DNA of 46,870 bases from Candidatus Gastranaerophilales bacterium (GTDB taxonomy: Bacteria > Cyanobacteriota > Vampirovibrionia > Gastranaerophilales > Gastranaerophilaceae), in NCBI GenBank assembly GCA_944323335.1, contig CALUSB010000015.1, positions 1 through 46,870 of the forward strand, given 5' to 3'. Under the pieces are notes generated by a model. That model saw nothing but the letters and a program-made list of their open reading frames with translations, searched no databases and had not been told where the DNA came from. This document shows, piece after piece, positions 16,621 through 25,211 of this stretch (the stretch's first letter is position 1; each line of letters starts with the position of its first letter). The position numbers were made by a program, and so were the translations under genes.

Positions 16621-16971
16621 ATGAGAGTTAAACGCGGAAACGTTCTTAGAAAAAGACACAAAAAAATATTAAAATTAGCTAAAGGCTTTATTGGTGCACG
16701 TTCAAGAATTTTTAAAGTTGCAAACTGTGCAGTAATGAAAGCTCTTAAATACCAATACAGAGACAGACGTGTTCTCAAGAGAAACATGCGCTCGCTTTGG
16801 ATTGTACGTATCAACGCTGCAGTTCGCTCTATGGATTTAAGCTATTCTAAATTTATGAACTTGCTCAAAAAAGCTAATATCCAAGTAAACAGAAAAATGC
16901 TTGCAGAACTTGCGGTAAATGAGCCTGAGGCTTTTGCTGTTCTTGTAGAAACTGCAAAAAAAGCTGTCTAA
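16621..16971 (+). CDS. rplT: 50S ribosomal protein L20
   Basis: This 116-aa protein matches L20 throughout, with the basic N-terminal helix ([19 protein letters not shown]) and the conserved YQYRDRR and [10 protein letters not shown] blocks. L20 is needed for early 50S assembly and often represses its own operon through the leader. It has an AAGGTG ribosome site. A terminator follows. Confidence 0.97.
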   Translation: MRVKRGNVLRKRHKKILKLAKGFIGARSRIFKVANCAVMKALKYQYRDRRVLKRNMRSLWIVRINAAVRSMDLSYSKFMNLLKKANIQVNRKMLAELAVNEPEAFAVLVETAKKAV

Positions 16972-16990
16972 GCTATATTTTAAATTTTAA

Positions 16991-17014
16991 AAACCGCCTT
17001 TAATAGGGCGGTTT
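16991..17014. terminator. Bidirectional terminator between rplT and the Spy-like gene
   Basis: aaaccgcc (16991-16998) pairs with ggcggttt (17007-17014), flanked by an A run and a T run, so it can stop both the rplT transcript and the converging minus-strand transcript ending at 17019. Confidence 0.85.
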
Positions 17015-17018
17015 TTGT

Positions 17019-17453
17019 TTACAATTTTAAATAACCGTTTGCAATATCAAAAATAAGTTCATCCAGTTTTTGATTTTGCTCTTGTGTTAAAATTCCTCTA
17101 TACCTTGAAATGTAGTAGCGTTTCTTTTGGCTTGCAACTGCCTTTTGAAGCTCAATCGTATTGTATAGAGCTTTTATTTCCTCTTCATTGTCTTTTTTTG
17201 AATCTTGCATAAGTGCGGCAAGTTTTTCTTCATTTAGTTTAATTTCATTTAACAAAGGTACAAGATTCATAGTCTCTTCAAGTTTTATACCAAAAGCTTT
17301 TCTTTGTTGATTTAAGCTGAGTTCAAGCCTGTCTGTAATCTTGAAATAAATATCGGCCCCTCTTTGAACCTTTTGCATGGTAGTTTGTGTCGCAAAACTT
17401 GATTGCATTGTTAAAACAATAAAACCAAAAAGTATAATATTTTTAATTTTCAT
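17019..17453 (-). CDS. Secreted Spy/CpxP-like (LTxxQ) protein
   Basis: This 144-aa protein has a signal peptide (MKIKNIILFGFIVLTMQSSFA) followed by an all-helical mature part. A single LTQEQ near residue 123 matches the LTxxQ motif of the Spy/CpxP periplasmic chaperones and metal-stress sensors. The mature part is highly charged. Its start overlaps the end of the upstream membrane-protein gene by 11 nt, so both are on one transcript. The family is tentative because only one motif copy is clear. Confidence 0.7.
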   Translation of the reverse strand: MKIKNIILFGFIVLTMQSSFATQTTMQKVQRGADIYFKITDRLELSLNQQRKAFGIKLEETMNLVPLLNEIKLNEEKLAALMQDSKKDNEEEIKALYNTIELQKAVASQKKRYYISRYRGILTQEQNQKLDELIFDIANGYLKL

Positions 17454-18948
17454 TTTTTAAACTCCAGTTTATATTTGTGTCAAATTTTGTATCAGTGTAG
17501 TATTTTGCGCTGCCGCTCGGTGTTTTAAAATCTTTTCTTATCAGTTCTTTTCTTAAAAACAGTGCGTATTTTGGACTGTTTATCAAAAGTGCAAAGTCTT
17601 TGTCTTTTTTCAGTTCTTCAAAGATTTTATAGCTTTTTGTTACTACGATTATATCTGTTTTATACTTATTTATTTTCTCTCTAAAACCTTTGTTTGCAAG
17701 ATTAATGTCTTTTAGCATATAAATCAGCTCATTTGGGTAGACTTCTTCATATTTTCCATCCATAAATATTAAATTATCGGGGTAGAGTTTATATGCTGCA
17801 TAACTACCGTCATGAAATTCACACAGCAGATTTCCTTGGATTTTATTAGCCTTTAGAAAATCTATCTCCATTATGGGATAATCCCACATAACGCATTTTA
17901 ACCCTCTGAAAGCTATAGTATTTAGGGTAAAAAAGCTAATTAGCACAAGGAAAAATATTTCCTTTAGATTGTCAGTTCTTGCAGGCAATTTTTTAGAAAA
18001 TAATTTATAAAAATCGCTATAGCAAAATGCTCCAATACTAAAGATAAAAAACGGCTGCAGCCTTATTGATTTTAGTGCCATTAAAAACGTGACAAAAAGA
18101 ATTAAGGCTTTTGTTTTATCTGTCTTTTTAAAATCAGGTTTGAATTTTATTACATATGCCAAAAACAAGAATAAGAAAAATATCAAAAATAAAATAAATT
18201 TAAAGTGATATTTTATGCCCAGCACACTGAGTGTCGGCTGCCATTCGGTTATAAATTCTCTGTTAAGTGTTATTGCACCAAATAAAAACTTAAGGTATTC
18301 AAGCCCGTAGGGGTTTATAAATAAAACCGCAAGACACAAGAAGAGAGTTATTATATATTTTTTAAAAGGTTTTTTGTTTAAAAATTCGCCTAAAATGTAT
18401 AAGAAAATTAGTCCAAAACCCGCAACACATCCCCCATGCATATTTGCCCAGACTATCATTGTAGCCGGCAGTATCCACAGGAGCCTTGTTTCGTTTTGCA
18501 CTCTCGCTCGCTCAAGGGTGTAAAGCCACAGGGTAAAAAAGAAAAACGTAAAGCACTGACATCTAAGTGTTGTAAAAAGTATGGCGGGGATAATATTTAT
18601 CAAAAACCAAAAAGGCAGAAAGTGCATTTTTTCTTCTTTGTTGTGAAGAAGAATGATTTTTGTAATAAAGAAAAATGCAAAAAAGTATATTATCGCTTTA
18701 AATATTAAAAGCCCCATATCGCCAAAGTGCGACTGCAGAAAGTAAAAAACAAGACTCGAGCCCCACTCGTGGTCAACAAATCTGTGAGTCGGAGTGTAGG
18801 ATAAAAAATCCCACTCAAGAAGGCCTCCTGTTTGAAAGAATGTTTTCCCTACAATCAGTCTTGCAAAAAAGTCGTTGTCTATGCCGTTAAAATACAATCC
18901 GTGGGCAAAAATAAATAAAAACAGGGTTATATAAAATACAAATATCAT
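17443..18948 (-). CDS. Polytopic membrane protein, GT-C glycosyltransferase-like
   Basis: This 501-aa protein has about 10-12 membrane segments. After TM1 there is an acidic loop with the pattern WDFLSYTPTHRFVDHEWGSS (46-65), which is typical of large GT-C-like families where the first loop carries catalytic acids. Later conserved-looking parts are ANMHGGCVAG, NPYGLEY and ITEWQP. The C-terminal approximately 130 residues form a soluble domain with DGKYEEVYP. A sugar-lipid substrate is likely but unproven. The gene is divergent from pheS and coupled to the Spy-like gene downstream. Confidence 0.75.
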   Translation of the reverse strand: MIFVFYITLFLFIFAHGLYFNGIDNDFFARLIVGKTFFQTGGLLEWDFLSYTPTHRFVDHEWGSSLVFYFLQSHFGDMGLLIFKAIIYFFAFFFITKIILLHNKEEKMHFLPFWFLINIIPAILFTTLRCQCFTFFFFTLWLYTLERARVQNETRLLWILPATMIVWANMHGGCVAGFGLIFLYILGEFLNKKPFKKYIITLFLCLAVLFINPYGLEYLKFLFGAITLNREFITEWQPTLSVLGIKYHFKFILFLIFFLFLFLAYVIKFKPDFKKTDKTKALILFVTFLMALKSIRLQPFFIFSIGAFCYSDFYKLFSKKLPARTDNLKEIFFLVLISFFTLNTIAFRGLKCVMWDYPIMEIDFLKANKIQGNLLCEFHDGSYAAYKLYPDNLIFMDGKYEEVYPNELIYMLKDINLANKGFREKINKYKTDIIVVTKSYKIFEELKKDKDFALLINSPKYALFLRKELIRKDFKTPSGSAKYYTDTKFDTNINWSLKNEN

Positions 18949-19002
18949 AGAAAAATTTTACCACAAAGTTTGTTTTTGGTATTATTGATTTGGGAGTAAG
19001 CT

Positions 19003-20037
19003 ATGGAACAAAAAATATTACAAATTAAAGAATCTGCATTAAGTGAAATTGAAAAAGCCTCATCGTCAAAAGAACTTGAAGAGGTTAAAAATAAATACCT
19101 TTCTCGCTCATCCGAGCTAAATAACCTTAAAAAAGGTCTAAAGGACTTAGATGTTGCACTAAGGCCTAAAATCGGCGCTTTGACAAATGAAGTTTCTAAA
19201 TTACTGGAAGAGAAAATTCAGCTAAAATATGATGAATTTTATAAAGAAGAATTAAATAAAAAACTTGCAAGCGAAAAAATTGATGTAACGCTTGACGGTA
19301 CGTTTAATCCAAGAGGCAAGGTTCACCCTATAACTGCTACAATTAATGAAATAGTGGAGATTTTTGAGCATCTTGGTTTTTCGCTTATTGAAAATAAATT
19401 ATCACCCGAGGTTGAAGTTGAAAAGTACAATTTTGACCTGCTAAATGTTCCAAAAGAGCACCCCGCACGCGATGTTCAAGACACATACTATTGTCATGCC
19501 GCACCAAATGTTGTTCTGAGAAGTCATACATCTAACGCTCAGGTAAGGCAAATGCTAAGCTCTCACCCTCCCGTTAAAATAGTTTCCCCCGGAAGAGTAT
19601 ACAGAAATGAATCTGTCAGCGCAAGAAAAAATAACTTTTTCCACCAAGTAGAAGGGCTTTATGTGGATAAGGGTGTGACTTTTGCTCACTTAAAGGGTGT
19701 TTTAAACGAGTTTATAAGACTATACTTTGGCTCTGCTCGTCCTACAAGATTTCGTAACAGCTTTTTCCCATTTACTGAGCCATCAGCTGAAATTGACGTA
19801 CAGTGTATAGTTTGCCATGGTAAAGGCTGCTCAACGTGTTCAGGTACAGGCTGGCTTGAGATACTGGGTTCAGGCATGGTAGACCCTAATGTCTTAAGAG
19901 ATGTCGGTATTGACCCTGATGTATACAGTGGCTTTGCTTTTGGCATGGGTGTTGAAAGACTTGCCATGCTAAAATATGCCATAGATGACATAAGACTTTT
20001 CTTTAACAACGATGAAAGGTTTTTAAAACAGTTCTAA
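19003..20037 (+). CDS. pheS: Phenylalanyl-tRNA synthetase alpha subunit
   Basis: PheS is the catalytic subunit of the (alpha-beta)2 enzyme that charges tRNA-Phe. The 344-aa protein has an N-terminal coiled coil (about 1-85) and the class II core with HPARDVQDTYY, RNESVSARKNNFFHQVEG, FFPFTEPSAEID and motif 3 FAFGMGVERLAML. The Cys-rich CHGKGCSTCSGTGW hairpin near residue 273 is normal for bacterial PheS. The beta subunit gene pheT, usually next, is not present; an opposite-strand ankyrin gene follows and overlaps its stop. Confidence 0.97.
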   Translation: MEQKILQIKESALSEIEKASSSKELEEVKNKYLSRSSELNNLKKGLKDLDVALRPKIGALTNEVSKLLEEKIQLKYDEFYKEELNKKLASEKIDVTLDGTFNPRGKVHPITATINEIVEIFEHLGFSLIENKLSPEVEVEKYNFDLLNVPKEHPARDVQDTYYCHAAPNVVLRSHTSNAQVRQMLSSHPPVKIVSPGRVYRNESVSARKNNFFHQVEGLYVDKGVTFAHLKGVLNEFIRLYFGSARPTRFRNSFFPFTEPSAEIDVQCIVCHGKGCSTCSGTGWLEILGSGMVDPNVLRDVGIDPDVYSGFAFGMGVERLAMLKYAIDDIRLFFNNDERFLKQF

Positions 20038-20666
20038 TAAAAGCTTGATTTATCAAGCTCAAGTGTATCGTAGAGGTTTTTTTCTTCGATAATGAACTTT
20101 GAACCCGTGTCAACTTTTGCACCGTGCTTGATAAGCTCGCGTGCTATTTCATGCTGACCTTTTTTAAGTGCCGTGTACAGTAGTGTTCTGCCGCTTACAA
20201 AATCTTCCTCATTTACCTTGGCTCCATAATCCATCAAAAGCTTTGCTATAGGTGCGTTTTTCTTATTTATGGCTTCAATTAAGGGTGTATTAAAACCAAG
20301 ATTCGGGTCTGCACCGTGTTCAAGCAAAAACTTAACGGCCTCGTATTTTTGACCTTTTGCCGCATAGTATATGGGGTAATCCGTGAAAAAGTCCGTATTT
20401 ACGTTAAACCCTGCGTCTGTAAATATCTGCATTACCTCTGTGTCATTTTTTTTGACATATTTGATAAAAGAATCAACACTTGCGGGGATTTTTCTTCTTT
20501 TTAATTCCTCTTTTGCCTCAAGCATTTTTTGCGTCGGCTTTTCTTTTTTCTTTAAAATATTAAAGAAATCATCGCTAAAACCGCTATTGTATGAGTATGC
20601 GCAGCCGTTTGTTAATACAATAGCTGCGCATATAAAAGTTATAATTTTTTTAAAATTAAATAACAA
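20034..20666 (-). CDS. Ankyrin-repeat protein with signal peptide
   Basis: This roughly 210-aa protein has a hydrophobic signal (FKKIITFICAAIVLTNGC) and a cysteine where a lipoprotein cysteine could be, although TNGC is a poor lipobox. About three to four ankyrin repeats follow (residues about 85-200), with phrases such as EAVKFLLEHGADPN and IAKLLMDYGAKVN. Ankyrin repeats bind proteins. The start is uncertain: TTG at 20666 or TTG at 20678; both overlap the end of fabG, and an AGGAG sits directly before 20678, too close for that start. It is the last gene of the fab operon. Confidence 0.72.
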   Translation of the reverse strand: MLFNFKKIITFICAAIVLTNGCAYSYNSGFSDDFFNILKKKEKPTQKMLEAKEELKRRKIPASVDSFIKYVKKNDTEVMQIFTDAGFNVNTDFFTDYPIYYAAKGQKYEAVKFLLEHGADPNLGFNTPLIEAINKKNAPIAKLLMDYGAKVNEEDFVSGRTLLYTALKKGQHEIARELIKHGAKVDTGSKFIIEEKNLYDTLELDKSSFY

Positions 20667-21384
20667 GACCGCCGTCAACTCCTATTACTTGTCCTGTAAT
20701 GTATGTTGCATCAAGCGCTAAGAACTTAACGGTCTTTGCAATATCTTCAGGCTCGCCAAGCCTCTTAAGAGGAATTCTCTCGACGATTTGCTCCTGAGGC
20801 AAGTCTTTTGTCATATCAGTTTGAATAAAACCGGGGGCAACTGCGTTTACTCTAATGTTTCTTGAAGCAAGTTCTTTTGCAAGTGCTTTTGTCATGCCGA
20901 TAAGACCTGCTTTAGCAGTTGAGTAATTCGCTTGCCCTGCGTTACCGTAGATACCCGAAATACTTGCCATATTAACAATAGCACCTGAGCGTTGCTTAAT
21001 CATTATTTTTGCAACGGGGTTTGAAACATAATATGCACTATTAAGGTTTGTGTTTATTACATCAAGCCAGTTTTGAGCGCTCATTCTCATAAATAAACCG
21101 TCACGAGTAATGCCTGCGTTATTTACAAGAACGTCAATTCTTTTGTATTCATCCATGATATTTTTTATTGCTTCTTCAACAAGCTCAGGATTTGAAACAT
21201 CAAATTTCATAGCTTTGGCGTTTGAACCGAGTGCTTTAAGTTCTTCAACGGTTTTACTCGCTGCTTCTTCATTTCCTGCGTAGTTAATAATTACATCACA
21301 ACCGGCTTTTGCAAGCTCCAGCGCGCAAGCCTTGCCTATACCTCTTGAACCGCCTGTAACAAGTGCTACTTTTTTATCTTCCAT
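20656..21384 (-). CDS. fabG: 3-oxoacyl-[acyl-carrier-protein] reductase
   Basis: FabG reduces beta-ketoacyl-ACP with NADPH in fatty-acid elongation. The 242-aa short-chain dehydrogenase has the glycine motif TGGSRGIG (10-17), NNAG, and the catalytic Ser/Tyr/Lys in NMASISG and YSTAKAG, ending in VDGGLVI. It lies 9 nt after fabD in the usual order. acpP, which normally follows, is replaced by an ankyrin gene. Confidence 0.96.
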   Translation of the reverse strand: MEDKKVALVTGGSRGIGKACALELAKAGCDVIINYAGNEEAASKTVEELKALGSNAKAMKFDVSNPELVEEAIKNIMDEYKRIDVLVNNAGITRDGLFMRMSAQNWLDVINTNLNSAYYVSNPVAKIMIKQRSGAIVNMASISGIYGNAGQANYSTAKAGLIGMTKALAKELASRNIRVNAVAPGFIQTDMTKDLPQEQIVERIPLKRLGEPEDIAKTVKFLALDATYITGQVIGVDGGLVI

Positions 21385-21393
21385 TTTCTTCTC

Positions 21394-22347
21394 CTATACT
21401 AAATTTAAAATGCCGTTTACCGTATCGTTTAGTGATTGTGAGTCAAATACGTTGTATGTTTTAACTTCAGGCGGGCACATTTTGCGATTTAGGCCTGCAA
21501 GCACCTTACCGTTACCAAGTTCAATAAATGTATCAACACCTTCTTTTAGCATAAGTTCAATTGTTTGAACCCAATAAACGCTTGAAGAGATTTGTTTTGG
21601 CATTTTTTCTCTAAAATCTTGAGCTTCTGTTGTAATTTTAGCGTCTACATTTGTTACAACAGGAATTTTTGCGTCAGATAATTTTAAATCTTTTACAAAA
21701 TCAACAAACCCGTCTGTTGCGCTTTGCATAAGAGCGCTGTGGAAACCGCCCGATACTGCAAGAGGAATGACTTTTCTTGCGCCTTTTTCTTTAATAAGTT
21801 CATTTGCTTTTTTAATAGCTTCTTCTTCACCTGTTATAACGGTTTGAGTCGGGTCATTGTAGTTTGCAATCTGCGCAACGCCAAGGTCTTGAACTTCATT
21901 TAAACATTCTTTTATTTTGTCAACATCAAGACCTAAAACTGCACTCATAGCACCAACTTTATGCTTTGTGGCAGCGTCCATAAGGTCTGACCTTTTCTGA
22001 ATTGCTCTAAGCGTAGTTTCTAAGTCCATAACATTTGCACAATACATGGCGCAATACTCGCCAAGCGAGTGCCCTGCAGCCATTGCTGCTTCTATTTTAC
22101 CTCCTGAAGCTTCTTTTAGTGCTTCAAGAGCTGCAATTGATGTTGTAACAATAGCACTTTGAGCGTTGATGGTCTGTTTTAAAAGCTCATCAGGGCCCTC
22201 AAAACACATTTTTGAAATTTCTTTATTTAAGATTTTATCAGCTTCAAGATAAACTTTTTTAGCCGCATCAAAATTGTTGAACAAATCAAGCCCCATGCCT
22301 GCAGCTTGCGAGCCTTGTCCGGGGAATATAAAAGCAATTTTTTTCAT
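21394..22347 (-). CDS. fabD: Malonyl-CoA-ACP transacylase
   Basis: FabD moves malonyl groups from CoA to ACP. The 317-aa protein has FPGQGSQ (8-14), the nucleophile elbow GHSLGEY with S94, and the catalytic His in VSGGFHSALM. The stop of fabH and the start of fabD share one base (TAATG), so the two are translationally coupled. Confidence 0.96.
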   Translation of the reverse strand: MKKIAFIFPGQGSQAAGMGLDLFNNFDAAKKVYLEADKILNKEISKMCFEGPDELLKQTINAQSAIVTTSIAALEALKEASGGKIEAAMAAGHSLGEYCAMYCANVMDLETTLRAIQKRSDLMDAATKHKVGAMSAVLGLDVDKIKECLNEVQDLGVAQIANYNDPTQTVITGEEEAIKKANELIKEKGARKVIPLAVSGGFHSALMQSATDGFVDFVKDLKLSDAKIPVVTNVDAKITTEAQDFREKMPKQISSSVYWVQTIELMLKEGVDTFIELGNGKVLAGLNRKMCPPEVKTYNVFDSQSLNDTVNGILNLV

Positions 22348-23351
22348 TAGTAAATTCCTTCTCTGAGCTTAACTATTACCGTTCCCCAGGTCATGCCTGC
22401 GCCAAAAGCACAAAGTATAGCAGTAGACGGGGTCTTAACTTTGCCTTCCTCAATTGCTTCACTTAATGCAATACCGACTGATGCAGCTGAAGTGTTACCG
22501 TATTTGTCAATGTTTGTGATTACTTTTTCATCAGTGTATTGAAGTCTTTGCTGAAGTGCGTCAATGATTCTGAGGTTAGCTTGGTGCGGTATTAAATAAT
22601 CAATATCTTCAGGTTTTAAACCGCAGTTTTCAATACAGTTATTAACAGACTCAGGCATTGTTGTTACAACAAACTTGTAAACTTCTCTGCCGTTCATCAT
22701 TACTCTTTCATTTGAACCTTGAGCGGGTTCAACAAGCGGGCAGTTAGTACCGTTTAGGTGCATTGTAATGTGTCTGCCCTGTTTGCCGTCAGCATTTATA
22801 TCAATTGCTATAATATCATCCGCGCCATCTTGAGATTTTTCTAAAATCATAGCGCTTGCGCCGTCGCCAAAAAGTACGCAGCTGCTTCTGTCTTCCCAGT
22901 TAACAAATTTTGATACCGTGTCTGTTGCAACAAGAAGTGCTCTGTTATATTTGCCGGATGAAATCATAGAGCGAGCTATTTCCATGGCATAAATCATACC
23001 TGTGCAAGCTGCCGTTATATCAAAAGCGACCGTTCCACTTTTAGCATTAATTGCCTCAGAAATTGAGCATGCAGTTGACGGGTAAATATTGTATGGGTTT
23101 GAAGTAGCAGCTATTATAAGGTCAATGTCTTCGCCTTTTAAATTTGCTTTATTGAGTGCGTCTTGAGCTGCGTCAACACCTATTGTAAGGGAGTTTTCAT
23201 CTCCTGATGCTATGTGGCGCTGCTTAATACCTGTTCTTGTTGTAATCCACTCGTCTGATGTGTCAAGAATTTTTGTTAAGTCGTCATTTGTGATTACGGT
23301 TTTTGGCACCGCTTTTCCTAAAGACACTATCCTTATGGGTACACTACTCAT
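22347..23351 (-). CDS. fabH: 3-oxoacyl-[acyl-carrier-protein] synthase III
   Basis: FabH starts fatty-acid synthesis by condensing acetyl-CoA with malonyl-ACP. The 334-aa protein has the catalytic triad: C116 (ITAACTGM), the His in LIPHQANLRI, and the Asn in YGNTSAAS. WITTRTGIKQRH near residue 35 is a standard family block. It lies between plsX and fabD, the common order. Confidence 0.96.
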   Translation of the reverse strand: MSSVPIRIVSLGKAVPKTVITNDDLTKILDTSDEWITTRTGIKQRHIASGDENSLTIGVDAAQDALNKANLKGEDIDLIIAATSNPYNIYPSTACSISEAINAKSGTVAFDITAACTGMIYAMEIARSMISSGKYNRALLVATDTVSKFVNWEDRSSCVLFGDGASAMILEKSQDGADDIIAIDINADGKQGRHITMHLNGTNCPLVEPAQGSNERVMMNGREVYKFVVTTMPESVNNCIENCGLKPEDIDYLIPHQANLRIIDALQQRLQYTDEKVITNIDKYGNTSAASVGIALSEAIEEGKVKTPSTAILCAFGAGMTWGTVIVKLREGIY

Positions 23352-23379
23352 TTTTTCTCCTCACTAAAATGGAATGTTG

Positions 23380-24429
23380 TTATTGATATATTTCCATAAT
23401 TTTCTTGTTAACGCCCGATTCAACGGCTTCTTTTGCCACCCTTACGGCGTTTCTTATAGCATATGCGGTACTTCTGCCGTGAGCTATTACGGTAATACCT
23501 TTAATACCCAAAAGCAGTGCTCCGCCAAATTCTTCATAATTTATTCTCTTGTAAATTCTTTTCATGAAAGGTTTTGCAAGCAGACCTATTATTTTTGAAA
23601 TGATATCAGTGTTAAACTCTTGTTGAATCATTTTAAAGAGCATTGAAGAAGACCCTTCAATGATTTTAAGAGCAACATTGCCGACAAAGCCGTCACAGAT
23701 TATAACATCGCAAGTCCCCTGAAACATTTCCTTACCTTCAATGTTTCCAATGAAGTTTAATCCGTTTTGATTTTCTTCAAGCATTTTATATGTATGCTGA
23801 ACAAGCTCATTACCTTTGCCTGCTTCTTCACCGATGTTTAGGACACCCACTTTGGCGTCTTTTCTGCCGTATACGTTTTTAACAAATGTTGTGCCCATAA
23901 CGGCAAATTGATAAAGCATTTCAGGTGTGCAAGAACTGTTAGCTCCGGCATCTAAAAGTAAGAAAGGTTTTTTCATTGCAGGCAGCATAACAGCAATAGC
24001 AGGACGTTCAATGCCCGGTAATCTGCCAAGACCAAATAGGGAGCTTGCCATGGCAGCACCTGTCGAGCCTGCTGCAACAACGGCGTCAGAGCTACCTTTT
24101 GCAACTGCATCCACTGCAAGAACTATTGAGGATTTTCTTTTTTTGCGAATAGCTTGACCGGGGGCTTCACCCATTTCGATTATTTCTTCCGCGTGGGTGA
24201 TTTTTATATCAAGTTTTGATAAATCAACTTTTATATTTTGTGGAAAATATCCGCCTCGTTTTGACCTTATGCCGTATTTAGCAATGTTGTCCAGTTCGGC
24301 TTTGATGGCGTCTTCTTTTCCAACCAGCTCTATTGGTGTATCGTAGTCAAGCGCAGCCCAAACCGCACCTTTTACGATTTCTCTTGGAGCATGGTCTCCC
24401 CCCATTGCATCGATTGCTATTCTCGTCAT
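23380..24429 (-). CDS. plsX: Phosphate acyltransferase PlsX
   Basis: PlsX makes acyl-phosphate from acyl-ACP for the PlsY route of phospholipid synthesis. The 349-aa protein has the start MTRIAIDAMGGDHAP, the block MGEAPGQAIRKKRKSS and DGFVGNVALK. It follows rpmF after 24 nt in the widespread rpmF-plsX-fabH-fabD-fabG arrangement. Confidence 0.96.
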   Translation of the reverse strand: MTRIAIDAMGGDHAPREIVKGAVWAALDYDTPIELVGKEDAIKAELDNIAKYGIRSKRGGYFPQNIKVDLSKLDIKITHAEEIIEMGEAPGQAIRKKRKSSIVLAVDAVAKGSSDAVVAAGSTGAAMASSLFGLGRLPGIERPAIAVMLPAMKKPFLLLDAGANSSCTPEMLYQFAVMGTTFVKNVYGRKDAKVGVLNIGEEAGKGNELVQHTYKMLEENQNGLNFIGNIEGKEMFQGTCDVIICDGFVGNVALKIIEGSSSMLFKMIQQEFNTDIISKIIGLLAKPFMKRIYKRINYEEFGGALLLGIKGITVIAHGRSTAYAIRNAVRVAKEAVESGVNKKIMEIYQ

Positions 24430-24453
24430 ACTAATTTCCTCAAATCTTTATGA

Positions 24454-24774
24454 TTATTCTTCAGTTTTTTCTTCAGCAGTTTCTTCTTTAGCTTCTTCAG
24501 CTAAAGCTTCTTTAACCTCTTCAGCTTTAGGTTCTGCTTTTGCTTTTTTAGCTCTTGTTTTTTTAGGTTTTTCTTCTTTTACTTCTTCAGCTGCTTTTTT
24601 ATTTTTAATGCTGGCAAAATCATCTTTGTAATAGCCGCAGTTAGGGCATACTGTATGCGCAGGTGCGATTTCCTTGCAGTTAGGGCAAGTTGTAGTTGCC
24701 GGAACTTCACCTTTCCAGTTTGCTCTTCTTGTTGCTTGTTTTGCTTTTCCTGTTCGTTTCTTTGGTACTGCCAT
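24454..24774 (-). CDS. rpmF: 50S ribosomal protein L32 with long acidic/basic tail
   Basis: Residues 1-57 are L32: MAVPKKRTGKAKQATRRANW and a four-cysteine zinc ribbon (CPNC...CPNC). L32 is usually about 57-60 aa; here about 45 more residues follow, made of Lys-, Glu- and Ala-rich runs (EEVKEEKPKKTRAKKAK and repeats of EEAKEE). The tail is in frame and ends the gene normally. A strong promoter (24811-24839) lies upstream; the gene leads the fatty-acid operon, so ribosomal and lipid expression are linked. Confidence 0.93.
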   Translation of the reverse strand: MAVPKKRTGKAKQATRRANWKGEVPATTTCPNCKEIAPAHTVCPNCGYYKDDFASIKNKKAAEEVKEEKPKKTRAKKAKAEPKAEEVKEALAEEAKEETAEEKTEE

Positions 24775-24810
24775 TTTTTATTTCCTTTATTAATGTATTC
24801 TTATGTCGTT

Positions 24811-24839
24811 ATTTTAACATGGACAAACTTCATTGTCAT
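24811..24839 (-). promoter_or_regulatory. Promoter of the rpmF-plsX-fabHDG operon
   Basis: On the minus strand ATGACA (24834-24839) and TAAAAT (24811-24816) are separated by exactly 17 nt; each box matches consensus at 5 of 6 bases. Transcription would start near 24804, about 30 nt before the rpmF ATG. Confidence 0.6.
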
Positions 24840-24843
24840 AAAA

Positions 24844-24881
24844 AAAGTTGCCCTTGTCAATATTTGAGCAAGGGCAACTTT
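24844..24881 (-). terminator. Rho-independent terminator of the winged-helix gene
   Basis: A perfect 13-bp stem (24844-24856 with 24869-24881) and a 12-nt loop lie just after the gene ending at 24902. On the minus strand the stem is followed by a T run. It separates this gene from the rpmF promoter immediately downstream. Confidence 0.9.
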
Positions 24882-24901
24882 AAAATCTTTAACTAAAGTT
24901 A

Positions 24902-25099
24902 CTATCTTAGGCTAACTTTTGTGTAAGAACCTTTTTTAGAGTAGTTAACTTTGTCTTCACGAGATAACCAGCCAAGACCCATGTTGATGAAGTTGTCGTT
25001 AAGGTCTAGGTCTTTTTGTAATTTTTTTGTAGTTACTTCGCCGTTTTCGTTTAAGTAGTTCCAGATTTTTCCTGCTGCTTCTACGATTGATTCTTGCAT
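24902..25099 (-). CDS. Small winged-helix protein (DUF2582-like)
   Basis: This 65-aa protein has the pattern of the DUF2582 winged helix-turn-helix family: GKIWNYLNENGEVTTKKL, then NDNFINMGLGWLSREDKV, then a beta wing. Members are found in many bacteria and archaea without an assigned role; DNA binding is an inference from the fold. A good ribosome site (aaggagaaaac) precedes the ATG. It is divergent from leuD and closed by its own terminator. Confidence 0.8.
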   Translation of the reverse strand: MQESIVEAAGKIWNYLNENGEVTTKKLQKDLDLNDNFINMGLGWLSREDKVNYSKKGSYTKVSLR

Positions 25100-25149
25100 T
25101 GTTTTCTCCTTCTTTAATACTTCCGTTAGTTTTGTCTCTTAATTTGTGG

Positions 25150-25177
25150 TTAACAAATTTCTTTGTTATTATATTAA
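25150..25177 (+). promoter_or_regulatory. Possible leuD promoter with inverted repeat
   Basis: ttaaca (25150-25155) and tattaa (25172-25177) are spaced 16 nt. A perfect 7-bp inverted repeat, taacaaa (25151-25157) and tttgtta (25162-25168), fills the region between the boxes and could be an operator. Confidence 0.35.
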
Positions 25178-25211
25178 ATATAAGTTAAAAGTTTGTAAAT
25201 GGGGTAAATGG

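Noticed and set aside
17443..18948. Calling the membrane protein an O-antigen ligase or a named glycosyltransferase
   Set aside because: The acidic first loop supports only a GT-C-like fold; no specific donor or acceptor motif is recognisable.
25146..25211. A longer leuD starting at GTG 25146
   Set aside because: The extra residues are unlike LeuD and the region holds the likely promoter; 25212 has a ribosome site and gives normal family length.
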